NCBI RefSeq assembly: GCF_049200465.1
Contig: NZ_CP120836.1
Coordinates: 3,100,001 to 3,164,000 of the forward strand
DNA length: 64,000 bases
DNA from: Leptothermofonsia sp049200465
GTDB lineage: Bacteria; Cyanobacteriota; Cyanobacteriia; Leptolyngbyales; Leptolyngbyaceae
Direction of reading: 5' to 3'
Shown: piece after piece, positions 8,678 through 17,352 of the stretch
Numbering within the stretch: the stretch's first letter is position 1
Layout of the letters: every line of letters begins with the position of its first letter
Notes under the pieces: model-generated
The model's database searches: none
Told to the model about the DNA's origin: nothing
The model's input: the letters and a program-made list of their open reading frames with translations, nothing else
Made by a program: the position numbers and the translations under genes

Positions 8678-9892
8678 TGTGTGGTCACAAACTCTTAAAT
8701 TGCAGATTAGCGAATTAAATAACTTTTTCCTCTATTTAATCCACAATCCCTACTTATAAGTAGGTAGCCATCATTGATTGTCAAGGGGGGAGTGGGGGCT
8801 GCGCCCCCAGGCAAGGGGTTTCACCCCCTCCACCCCGAAATTATCCTTAATTTAATTGCGCCTAGCTACTTATAGCAGTCCTGAATAATTCGTGAAATGA
8901 AAGGGCTTTGTGAGAAAGGATTCCTGCGGAATCCCTCTTCACAATCCAAATAGGATCGCTATATTCTCTAAAGCTCTAAATTGCCCCGGCAGGATACCGG
9001 AAAATGGATCTGAGCTAAATACCTCTTTAGATAGAGATCAAAATCAAAATTGCAGCATCCTATACATTTTGGTGATTAGCTATCTGTACAGACAATAAAA
9101 ATGCTCAGTAAAAGCGGTGGTTAAAGTTTTTACAAGTGATTTGATGACGAGGTTAATATCAACAAAAATTTTGCTGAGGAGTTTTTAACACTTCCTTCAA
9201 CGACTACGGAGATTATTCTATTTGAACACTTAAATTGAACGATCAATCATTAACTTACCCAATCCGCCCTGCTCAGGGCATTTGCATCAAATTCTCATTA
9301 ATATCTGCCTCCCAGCTACCTGGTTGGATTTTTGATATGCAAAGTGCCAATCGATACTCGATTGCTATTTTCAATCTAAACTTCTGCTTTTGTTGTTTAT
9401 ACGGAAAGACTCTATTTCTTACGGGTTGAAAACATTTCATGTCCACCTAAATTTGAAAATTGATGTTCACTTTTGGGTTGTTTAGGTAGAATCAATTATC
9501 TCTTTCCTGCGGAAGATGTTCGAGCTTGACAAATTTATTAACCTTCGTTAAATTGTTTGAGTCTTAAATCGAAAATAGTGCCTCATTCAACGCTTCATGA
9601 TTGAGTTTGAGTAATTCCTTGCTGCGATCGCGTTTTAGAGTTCCTGACCAAGAGAGGTGTTCTGCCATATGAAACCTACTTCATTTCCGGCGCGTATTTG
9701 TTTAAGAGCTTGAAATGGGAATTGAGTTGATTCCGGTCTCCCGTTTCGCTGAGTTAAAGCTTCCCTGTCCTGTAAATTAAGGTACAGTTCTTCCTGTACT
9801 TTAAGCAGCTTCGGTATTTAAACATGCGGATGAAGGCTAATAGTTGAGTATGTGCTTTCGATTGAAGCGGGTGTTTTTCAACTTTTCTAGCC
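8678..9892. other. 1.2-kb gene-free region between divergent polysaccharide genes
   Basis: No convincing gene on either strand; the frames at 8910-9098 and 9235-9429 are short and look random. It is AT-rich apart from the repeat at 8757-8872. It separates the leftward export gene from the rightward GT series and so must hold both promoters. A long 5' leader or a small RNA could also fit here, but I see no recognisable RNA family. Confidence 0.6.
8757..8872. repeat. MITE-like palindromic element, TAAGTAG/CTACTTA ends (copy 1)
   Basis: 116 bp with ends TAAGTAGGTAG and CTAGCTACTTA in inverted orientation. The core has two GC-rich self-complementary blocks (GGGGGCTGCGCCCCC and GGGGTTTCACCCCC), then AT-rich ATTATCCTTAATTTAATTGC. 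It is closely related to 26075-26192, 42497-42614 and 52689-52811. No coding capacity. Confidence 0.85.
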
Positions 9893-10999
9893 ATGAAAAT
9901 TGCATTAGTTCATGATTATCTGACCCAATGTGGCGGAGCAGAACGAGTATTTGAACTGCTTTGCAAGCATTATTCTGAAGCGGATGTTTTTACCTCTTTG
10001 TACGATGCAGAGCGCACAATCGATCTGGGCGATCGCCTCGTACAAACCTCAATTCTGCAAAACATTCCCGGAGCTACAAAACATTTCAGGCTACTGGCTC
10101 CTCTTTACTTTCCGGTGTTTCGCAACCTTGATCTGCAAGATTACGACCTGATCATCAGCAGCAGTAGCAGTTTCGCTAAAGCGGTTCGCAAGCGAGCTGA
10201 TGCCCACCATATCTGCTTTTGTCACAATATCACGCGCTTTCTCTGGGATACCCAAACCTATCTCCGGGAATTCAGCACCTACCGCAGATTCTATCCGCTC
10301 CTCAATCAAGTCTTTCAGTGGATGCGGCAAATGGATTTGAAGTATTCCCAGGAACCCGATCTCTATATTGCGAATTCCAGTGTGGTTGCCCATCGCATTC
10401 AGAAGACTTACAACAAACCAGTCGTCGTCATCAACTACCCGATTGACAGCAATCAATTTGTGTTTTCGGAGCAGAAAGAGGACTACTATCTCGTATCAAC
10501 ACGATTGATCAGCTACAAGCGAATTGACATCGTGATTGAAGCCTTTAACTGGTTAGGGTTACCCCTTTTGATTATGGGGAACGGCCCAGAACGTCAGCGT
10601 TTAGAAGCGCAGGCGATGGGGAACATTCAATTCCTGGGGCACGTCAGCGACGAAGAGCGAACTCAACTCATGTCGAAGACCCGTGCAGTTGTTGTAGCGG
10701 CTCTGGAAGACTATGGTCTGGTGCCAGTTGAAGCGAATGCCAGCGGCACACCGGTGATTGCCTATGGTGCCGGTGGGGTACTGGATACCCAGATTGCTGA
10801 AGAAACCGGAATTCTATTTAACCGCCAAACGCCCGAATCGCTGCAAGCAGCTCTGTTAAAGGCAAACAAGATTAATTGGAATCACCGCAAGATTCGAGAA
10901 CACGCACTCAGACATTTTTCTGAAGAGGCTTTTTTTAGAAAAGTTGATCACGTATTTGGGAGGTTTATGACTGATGGGCCTTTTGTAACCGCAAACTAA
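9893..10999 (+). CDS. Glycosyltransferase family 4
   Basis: 368 residues, GT-B fold. The N-terminal Rossmann start is 'MKIALVHDYL' and the acceptor-side loop 'CGGAERVFELL' is of the kind seen in GT4 enzymes. The C-terminal donor domain has 'LISYKRIDIVIEAFNWL', 'LIMGNGPERQRLEAQA' and the E-x7-E region 'ALEDYGLVPVEANASGTPVIA' (about 272-292). It is expected to add a sugar from a nucleotide donor to a lipid-linked glycan on the cytoplasmic face. It is the first gene of the rightward island, 34 bp ahead of the Wzc-like gene. Donor and acceptor are unknown. Confidence 0.93.
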   Translation: MKIALVHDYLTQCGGAERVFELLCKHYSEADVFTSLYDAERTIDLGDRLVQTSILQNIPGATKHFRLLAPLYFPVFRNLDLQDYDLIISSSSSFAKAVRKRADAHHICFCHNITRFLWDTQTYLREFSTYRRFYPLLNQVFQWMRQMDLKYSQEPDLYIANSSVVAHRIQKTYNKPVVVINYPIDSNQFVFSEQKEDYYLVSTRLISYKRIDIVIEAFNWLGLPLLIMGNGPERQRLEAQAMGNIQFLGHVSDEERTQLMSKTRAVVVAALEDYGLVPVEANASGTPVIAYGAGGVLDTQIAEETGILFNRQTPESLQAALLKANKINWNHRKIREHALRHFSEEAFFRKVDHVFGRFMTDGPFVTAN

Positions 11000-11033
11000 T
11001 CCATTCGGTTTTCGAGAGTGAGGAGTAAGCACT

Positions 11034-13232
11034 GTGACGGTAGACACTTACAGCGGACCTGTGGAATCAGATCCGGGATATGGACAACTGGCTGCTGTTC
11101 TCTGGCGACGACGTTTTGTTTTGCTGGCTGTATTCTTTGCCGTTTTGTCTGCATCCGCATTCTGGACGCTCTCGAAAAAGCCCATCTATCAGAGTTCAAT
11201 GCAGCTTCTGGTCGAGCCCAATTACCAGGGCAAGAAAGATTCGAACGCGGAGACCCAGTTTGCGGATTCCAATGTGGAAATTGATAACTCCACGCAACTG
11301 GCTCAAATGCGGAGCTCCCAGCTTCTTCAGAGGGCGGTTGTCATACTTAAGAAGGACTATCCCCGGTTGACGACTGAAGAGCTCCAGAGTTCATTAGTTC
11401 TGCTTCAGTTGGAAGAGGACAAGGTCAAAACCAAAATTTTTCAAGCTGTTTACACCAGTGATGATCCAATCAAAGCCCAGAAGGTTTTGCAAGCGATTCA
11501 AAAGGTTTATCAAGACTACAACCGGGAGCAGCAGAAGCAGCGGTTGACCCGTGGACTTTCATTTGTCAATGAACAGTTGCCGGTTGTTGAAGAACAGGTA
11601 GAAGAGGCAGAAAAAGCGTTGGAGCGGTTCCGTAAAAGCCAGAATGTGGTTGATCCGGAGGTGCAGTCCAGGGCAATTGTTGATGCTTTGACCAGTGTGC
11701 AGCGGGAACGGCAATTGAATCGGGCTGAGATTCAACAAGCTCAGGCGCGATTTATGGAACTGCGGCAGCGGGTCAATCAGTCTCCCCAACAGGCCCTGGT
11801 TGCCACGCGCCTCAGCCAGTCTTCTCGCTTCCAGTCATTGCTGAACGAAATTCAGAAAACAGAATTATCTCTTGTTCAGCAGCAGGTTCGATTCAAAGAT
11901 AAGTCTCCTTTTGTGCAGCAGGTGGTTGATCAACGGCAGCGACAGTTATCTCTGCTGTCGGAAGAGGTAGGGCGGATTTTGGGTAATGGGTTTTCGGATC
12001 AGTCTGTTGCTGGGGCAAGTTCGCTGTTGACTCAGGGACAACTGGGTGAGACTGACATCAAGTTAATCAATGAGATGGTGGAAGCTCAGGTGAATCTTGT
12101 TTCTCTCAATGCCCGTTCCCAGAGCCTTGTAGATGCTGAACAATCGATGAAGGCAGAACTGCGGCGATTTCCTGGTTTGCTGGCAGAGTACAATCGTCTG
12201 CAACCCCAGGTTCAACTGCGGCGAGAGACGTTGCAGCAATTGCTAAAAGCCAGACAGGAAATTGCGCTGGAAATCGCCAGAGGTGGGTTTGACTGGCAGG
12301 TGGTTGAGGAACCCAAGTTGGGTGTGCAAATAGGTCCCAACCTTTCTCGCAATTTAATGTTAGGGGCGATCGCCGGACTCATGCTGGGCAGTGTGGCTGC
12401 CTTTGTTCGGGAAGGGATGGATGACTCAGTCCATGATCCTGACGATCTGAAAAAACAGACCAGCTTTCCCCTGCTGGGCATGATCCCCAAACTATCGGGC
12501 ACTGCCTCGCCCCTACCCAAACTGAATTTGGGAAATGGGGATTTGTTAGCACCTTCCATGATGCAGGTGATTTACTGGCAGCCATTTCGAGAATCGGTTG
12601 ACTTGATTTACAAAAATATTCAACTGATGCCGACCGCAGATGGCTTGCGATCGCTGGTCATTACCTCATCCCTGGCAGGGGAAGGTAAATCGACTCTGGC
12701 GTTAGGTTTGGCAATCAGTGCAGCCCGCTTACATAAACGGGTTTTGTTAATTGATGCAGATTTACGTCGCCCCAGCTTACATAAGCAACTGGGGTTGCCC
12801 AACGAAAAAGGACTTTCAACCCTGCTTGCCCAGGGAAATTCCATTGCGGATAAAAGGGATATTCAAATTACCTGCCGCTATCGGGATCTTCCCCTCTCCG
12901 TTTTGACCGCAGGACCGACACCTGCCGATCCTGCAAAACTTTTAAGTTCCCAGCGGATGGCTGAGCTGATTGCAACCTTTGAGCGATCCTATGACCTGAT
13001 TCTGCTGGATGCTCCACCCATTTTAGGAATTGTCGATGCTCTTTTAGCCGCATCGTTTTGTGATGGCACCGTGTTTGTGGGTCGCATTGGACAGGTGACC
13101 CGCAGCGAATTGAACCAGGCAACAGCCATATTGAGCAAATTGAACGTGATTGGAATTGTTGCCAACGGTGCCAGCCCGGCAACCAATCCCTACTTTTCTT
13201 ACGAGAGAAAGCTACAGTCAACAGTTCCCTAA
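11034..13232 (+). CDS. Wzc/GumC-type polysaccharide co-polymerase with tyrosine kinase domain
   Basis: 732 residues, starting at GTG (11034). An N-terminal Wzz-type domain is flanked by two membrane helices (about 27-45 and 440-458), with a long coiled-coil periplasmic part between them. The cytoplasmic BY-kinase domain has Walker A 'LAGEGKSTLALG' (about 545-555), Walker A' 'LLIDADLRRPSLH' (about 569-581) and Walker B 'DLILLDAPP' (about 651-659). The usual C-terminal tyrosine cluster is weak: only two tyrosines, in 'NPYFSYERKLQSTVP'. It controls chain length and partners a Wza-like exporter, here at 7214. The gene lies between a GT4 and the HepC-like sugar transferase. Confidence 0.93.
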   Translation: MTVDTYSGPVESDPGYGQLAAVLWRRRFVLLAVFFAVLSASAFWTLSKKPIYQSSMQLLVEPNYQGKKDSNAETQFADSNVEIDNSTQLAQMRSSQLLQRAVVILKKDYPRLTTEELQSSLVLLQLEEDKVKTKIFQAVYTSDDPIKAQKVLQAIQKVYQDYNREQQKQRLTRGLSFVNEQLPVVEEQVEEAEKALERFRKSQNVVDPEVQSRAIVDALTSVQRERQLNRAEIQQAQARFMELRQRVNQSPQQALVATRLSQSSRFQSLLNEIQKTELSLVQQQVRFKDKSPFVQQVVDQRQRQLSLLSEEVGRILGNGFSDQSVAGASSLLTQGQLGETDIKLINEMVEAQVNLVSLNARSQSLVDAEQSMKAELRRFPGLLAEYNRLQPQVQLRRETLQQLLKARQEIALEIARGGFDWQVVEEPKLGVQIGPNLSRNLMLGAIAGLMLGSVAAFVREGMDDSVHDPDDLKKQTSFPLLGMIPKLSGTASPLPKLNLGNGDLLAPSMMQVIYWQPFRESVDLIYKNIQLMPTADGLRSLVITSSLAGEGKSTLALGLAISAARLHKRVLLIDADLRRPSLHKQLGLPNEKGLSTLLAQGNSIADKRDIQITCRYRDLPLSVLTAGPTPADPAKLLSSQRMAELIATFERSYDLILLDAPPILGIVDALLAASFCDGTVFVGRIGQVTRSELNQATAILSKLNVIGIVANGASPATNPYFSYERKLQSTVP

Positions 13233-13295
13233 GTTGAGGCCGCTTTGCCCGACTTTAAATTTGTTTGATGCACACTTACCCCCCCCGAACGTGCT

Positions 13296-14222
13296 ATGAC
13301 AATGCTTTCCATTCCGACCGAAGTTAAGACCGAAGTTCCCGAATTGAAACCACCACTGGATCCCGTTAATCGCTACACTCTCCAATGGCGACAGAAACAG
13401 CTTTTGGTAAAGATCAACCAAGATTCAAATATTCCCGGTTTTCCACCGCTGACGAAACAGCAGTGGTTGAGTGAATGTCTGCTGCGATCGCCCGTCCGGC
13501 TGGTCAAACTGCCAACTGATTTCCCTGAACCTGAATTGGAGTTTTGGGCCAATGCCTGTGCCAGGGCAGGAAAGTCTATCTTTCTACAAGTGCCCAGTAT
13601 GGCAGCCTTACCCAAGAAACGGAATCGCATCAAATGGTGGGTCAAACGGTGGACCGAGTGGCTGATTGCAGCTCTGATGTTGCTTATTCTCAGTCCATTG
13701 ATGCTGCTTTTGGCCTGGCTGATTTGGGTAAGTTCACCCGGTCCCGTTTTATTTACCCAATGGCGAGTGGGCGAGCGGGGTAAGCTGTTCCGAATTTTTA
13801 AATTCCGCACGATGGTGGTAGGGGCAGAACATCTCCATCACCAGGTGATGGGCAATCAGTTGGGATTGCACAAGTGCGAAGATGATCCCCGCATTACGCC
13901 GCTGGGAGCATGGATGCGGAAATATAGCCTGGATGAACTGCCCCAGTTGATCAATGTGCTGCGGGGTGAAATGAGTCTGGTCGGACCGCGCCCCTGGGCG
14001 TTGTATGATGCCGTGCGATTGAGTCCGGAGGTTCGCCATCGGTTAAACGCATTACCAGGAATCACCGGGATCTGGCAGATTACCCGCCGGGCCACTTTGC
14101 GAGATCTGGATGCGGTCAATCGGATTGACCTGGGCTACCTGGGTGATTGGTCATTCAGACAGGACTTAAAGATTCTGTTGCTGACAATTCCTAAAGTTCT
14201 TTCGGGATTTGGTGCCTATTAA
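13296..14222 (+). CDS. hepC: HepC-like undecaprenyl-phosphate sugar transferase
   Basis: 308 residues. The C-terminal two thirds are a bacterial sugar transferase: a membrane anchor (about 122-148, 'WLIAALMLLILSPLMLLLAW'), 'KFRTMVVGAE', 'LDELPQLINVLRGEMSLVG' followed by PRP, and 'LPGITGIWQI'. Such enzymes place the first phosphosugar on undecaprenyl phosphate. The N-terminal 120 residues ('LQWRQKQLLVK', 'WLSECLLRSPVRLVKL', 'LEFWANACARAGKSIFL') match what I recall of the N-terminal extension of HepC of Anabaena, a heterocyst envelope polysaccharide protein. The next gene is HepA-like, which supports the call. The family assignment is firm; orthology to HepC is inference from memory. Confidence 0.8.
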   Translation: MTMLSIPTEVKTEVPELKPPLDPVNRYTLQWRQKQLLVKINQDSNIPGFPPLTKQQWLSECLLRSPVRLVKLPTDFPEPELEFWANACARAGKSIFLQVPSMAALPKKRNRIKWWVKRWTEWLIAALMLLILSPLMLLLAWLIWVSSPGPVLFTQWRVGERGKLFRIFKFRTMVVGAEHLHHQVMGNQLGLHKCEDDPRITPLGAWMRKYSLDELPQLINVLRGEMSLVGPRPWALYDAVRLSPEVRHRLNALPGITGIWQITRRATLRDLDAVNRIDLGYLGDWSFRQDLKILLLTIPKVLSGFGAY

Positions 14223-14257
14223 TTCGATCAAATGAAACTCATTAATTCACTACACTG

Positions 14258-16108
14258 ATGCGCCTGAGACTTCCTCCGTTTATTCGCAAAGCCCTGAAGT
14301 TGACGAGCTTCTGGCAGAATTATGGTTTAATTCTGCGCGAGTTCAAGTATTTCCCACTCCCGGCTTTTCTGGCGATCGCGTTTGCTCTGGCGGCGGCGGG
14401 TTTTGAAGGGTTCGGGTTCGGGTTTTTACTGGCATTTTTGCAAAGCCTGGTTAGTCCCGATGCAGCTCCCTTTAAGACCGGAGTGGATTGGTTCGATATC
14501 TGGATCTTGGGAATTCAGGAACCCGCTATCAACCGGCTTTATCGGGTTTCCGCACTGATCTTAACGGCAACCTGGACCCGTGCCCTGTTTAACTACCTGA
14601 CGCAGGTTTATACAGAACTGACCCAGCAAAAACTGGTAGATCGTCTGCGCCGACGAATCTTTGAGCAACTGCAAGCCGTGGGTTTAGGTTTCTTCTCAAA
14701 AACCAATTCCGGTGAACTGATTAATACCCTGACGGGCGAAATCAGCAGGCTGCAAGCGGCCTTTGGACTGCTCGCATTCATCATTACCAAAGGGTTGACG
14801 CTGGTTGTTTATCTGTTACTTATGTTTCAGCTTTCCTGGCAACTGACATTGATTTCGGTGGCGTTATTTAGTTTGCTGGCCGTAGGACTTTCTACCTTAA
14901 ATGCGCGGGTGCGAGAGGCCAGTTTTGATGTTTCCATCGCCAGTGGTCGGTTTACGACACGAGCCATGGAATTTATCAGTGGAATTCGCACGGTGCGGGC
15001 GTTTGGTACGCAGGAGTTTGAACGGAAACGGTTTTACCAGGCCAGCTCAGGGGTGCTGGAGGCCACGATGAAAGCAGTAAGGGGATGGGCGATCGTTCGT
15101 CCCATGGCCGAAGGATTGGCCACCACGATTCTGATTGCCATGATTGTCATTGCCCTGACGCTATTTGTTGCCAATGGCACGTTGCAAATTGCTTCCTTGT
15201 TAACGTTTTTGTTTATTCTGTTTCGCCTGGTTCCGGCGGTGCATGAAATCAATGGCAACCGGGCCATGCTGAACACCGCCTGGGGCGCCTTTGACAATAT
15301 TCGAGAATTACTAAGAACCGACAACAAACCCTATTTAAAGGATGGCGATCGCTCCTTCAGCGGATTGCAGCGGGCGATCGCATTTGAATCCATTGATTTT
15401 GGCTATGACCCGGATCTACCCGTGCTGCACAATATCACCCTCACCATTAATCGAGGTGAAATGACCGCAGTAGTTGGCTCTTCGGGCGCTGGTAAAACCA
15501 CACTGGTGGATCTAATTCCCCGTTTCTATGACCCCACTGAAGGCCGAATTTTACTGGATGGCATCGATTTAAGGGAATTCCAGATTCACTCCCTGCGTCG
15601 CCGGATGGCCGTTGTCAGCCAGGATACCTTCATTTTCAATGCTTCTGTACGTGACAACATCGCCTACGGAACTCCAAACGCCAGTGAAGCAGCCATCCTG
15701 GAAGCCGCTCGATTAGCGAATGCGCTGGATTTCATTCTGGAAATGCCCCAGGGATTAGATACTCTGCTGGGCGATCGCGGAGTCCGTCTTTCCGGTGGCC
15801 AGCGGCAGCGAATCGCTATTGCCCGTGCCCTGTTAAAAGATCCAGAAATTCTGATTCTGGATGAGGCTACCAGCGCTCTGGACTCCATTTCAGAACGGTT
15901 GATTCAGGAATCATTGGAAAAATTGTCCAGGGGACGGACGGTGATTGCGATCGCCCATCGCCTTTCGACGATTGTTCGCGCCGACAAGGTCGTGGTGCTG
16001 GAGCAGGGACGCATTGTGGAACAGGGAACCTATCAACAGCTACTTGATAACCGGGGCAAGCTCTGGAAATATCACCAGATTCAGCATGAGTTAGGTCAGG
16101 TGGGGTAG
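14258..16108 (+). CDS. hepA: HepA-like ABC exporter (permease fused to ATPase)
   Basis: 616 residues, a half-transporter of the type I exporter class. About six membrane helices occupy residues 30-345. The nucleotide-binding domain has Walker A 'GSSGAGKTTL' (about 406-415), signature 'LSGGQRQRIAIARALL' (about 509-524), Walker B 'ILILDEATSALD' (about 530-541) and the H-loop 'AHRLST' (about 565). All catalytic residues are present. The N-terminus 'LILREFKYFPLPAFLAIAFA', then 'GFEGFGFGFLLAFLQSL', is characteristic of the HepA group. It probably moves a lipid-linked glycan across the inner membrane. No Wzx flippase is seen in the island, so this may be the flippase. It sits 35 bp downstream of the HepC-like gene. 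Confidence 0.85.
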   Translation: MRLRLPPFIRKALKLTSFWQNYGLILREFKYFPLPAFLAIAFALAAAGFEGFGFGFLLAFLQSLVSPDAAPFKTGVDWFDIWILGIQEPAINRLYRVSALILTATWTRALFNYLTQVYTELTQQKLVDRLRRRIFEQLQAVGLGFFSKTNSGELINTLTGEISRLQAAFGLLAFIITKGLTLVVYLLLMFQLSWQLTLISVALFSLLAVGLSTLNARVREASFDVSIASGRFTTRAMEFISGIRTVRAFGTQEFERKRFYQASSGVLEATMKAVRGWAIVRPMAEGLATTILIAMIVIALTLFVANGTLQIASLLTFLFILFRLVPAVHEINGNRAMLNTAWGAFDNIRELLRTDNKPYLKDGDRSFSGLQRAIAFESIDFGYDPDLPVLHNITLTINRGEMTAVVGSSGAGKTTLVDLIPRFYDPTEGRILLDGIDLREFQIHSLRRRMAVVSQDTFIFNASVRDNIAYGTPNASEAAILEAARLANALDFILEMPQGLDTLLGDRGVRLSGGQRQRIAIARALLKDPEILILDEATSALDSISERLIQESLEKLSRGRTVIAIAHRLSTIVRADKVVVLEQGRIVEQGTYQQLLDNRGKLWKYHQIQHELGQVG

Positions 16109-16176
16109 GGAGTGGATGGGCCCCCTCTCTCCTCACTTCACTAACAACTAACAACCAACACTAACAACTTCCTAAT

Positions 16177-17187
16177 ATGTCTCAAACACCCCAGTTTAAC
16201 TACATCATCACGATTCATAACAAAGAAGATTTGATCCGAGAGGTTTTGATCTGTGTCCTGATTGGTTGTCGGGATAACAGCCATGTTTACCCGGTTTTAG
16301 ATGGCTGTACGGACGGCACGGAAGCGATCGTGGATGACCTGCTCAAAACTTTTGCCCATGTGCCAATTACAAAGGTCTACACACCAGATGTTCATGAAAT
16401 TCGCGCCATTAATGCTGGGTTAAAGGCCGCTAACCAGGAAGGTGAGGGCTACAACATCATCTTGCAGGATGATGTTCTGTTGCATGAGTTCAGCTTGCAA
16501 GAACAGATTACTCAACTTTATGAGTGGGCAGGAGCCCAATTGGGATTCATTTCATTCCGGCATGGTGCCAATCTTGCTCAAGACATGCTCACGTCGGATT
16601 CTGTGCAGCCCTTTGCCGATTATGTTGAGAATGCCTATGGGCATGGAATTCCAACTGCCCACGTATTATTGCCAGGTCAACTAGCTTACCGCACGATCGC
16701 GATTAAAAGCCCGGTCTGTATCCCTTTTGAACTGATTCGCACCGTCGGGTTGTTAGAAGAAAAGCTGGCCCCCTACATGTGTGATGACTTTGAGTACTCC
16801 ATCCGCTGCGCTCAAGCAGGTTACCAGAATGCCGTGTTTGGTGTTCGCTATCAATCAGACGTGAGCTGGGGCACTACCCGCAAAAAGCCAGATTTCAGGC
16901 TGCAAGAACTGGAAAAACGCAATATCGGATTCATTAAAGAATGGCACCGGGAAGCGATCGCACAAATTATTGCCAGTGAACAAACCAATCAAATTATGAA
17001 TGTACCCGGTATGGTCACAAGCAATGAGCAAGAACTGGCTCTGGCAGCCCTGAACCGGAACCGGGAGATGTTAGAGCAATTCTTCAGGCAAGAACAACCC
17101 AGCTTTTTAACCAGAGTGAAGCAGAAAATCAAAAACACTCTTTACACAGCCGTGACGAATGGAAGCGGTAAAGGGGGGAGTGGATGA
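16177..17187 (+). CDS. Glycosyltransferase family 2
   Basis: 336 residues, GT-A fold. It opens with 'FNYIITIHNKEDLIREVL', followed by 'VLDGCTDGTEAIVDDLL' and an acidic metal-binding region 'NIILQDDVLLHE' at about 93-104. A hydrophilic C-terminal extension of about 90 residues has no recognised domain. The acceptor sugar is unknown. It follows the ABC exporter after a 68-bp spacer of 7-mer-like repeats and lies in the rightward island. Confidence 0.87.
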   Translation: MSQTPQFNYIITIHNKEDLIREVLICVLIGCRDNSHVYPVLDGCTDGTEAIVDDLLKTFAHVPITKVYTPDVHEIRAINAGLKAANQEGEGYNIILQDDVLLHEFSLQEQITQLYEWAGAQLGFISFRHGANLAQDMLTSDSVQPFADYVENAYGHGIPTAHVLLPGQLAYRTIAIKSPVCIPFELIRTVGLLEEKLAPYMCDDFEYSIRCAQAGYQNAVFGVRYQSDVSWGTTRKKPDFRLQELEKRNIGFIKEWHREAIAQIIASEQTNQIMNVPGMVTSNEQELALAALNRNREMLEQFFRQEQPSFLTRVKQKIKNTLYTAVTNGSGKGGSG

Positions 17188-17352
17188 GTAGATGAGTGGA
17201 TGGGTGGATGAGTTTTGAGTTCTGAATTGCTCCAGTCCCTGCTCCCTAGTAGCCCCCAATCCCTAATCCCCAGTTCCCAATCCCTGACTCCTAACTCCTG
17301 TCTCCTGTCTTCTCTCCCCTTTCCCCCTCCCTATTCTCTAACCAGGTAAACC
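17172..17352. repeat. Heptanucleotide short tandem repeats
   Basis: Fills the spacer between two GT genes. It begins with GGATGAGT-type units, then changes to CCCAATCCCTA-like and CTCCTGTCT-like 7-mer units up to the next start. The repeat begins inside the last codons of the upstream gene (the 'GKGGSG' tail). Non-coding otherwise. Confidence 0.65.

Noticed and set aside
8910..9429. Two short frames of 62 and 64 codons
   Set aside because: Low-quality composition and no ribosome-binding sites; treated as part of the gene-free region.
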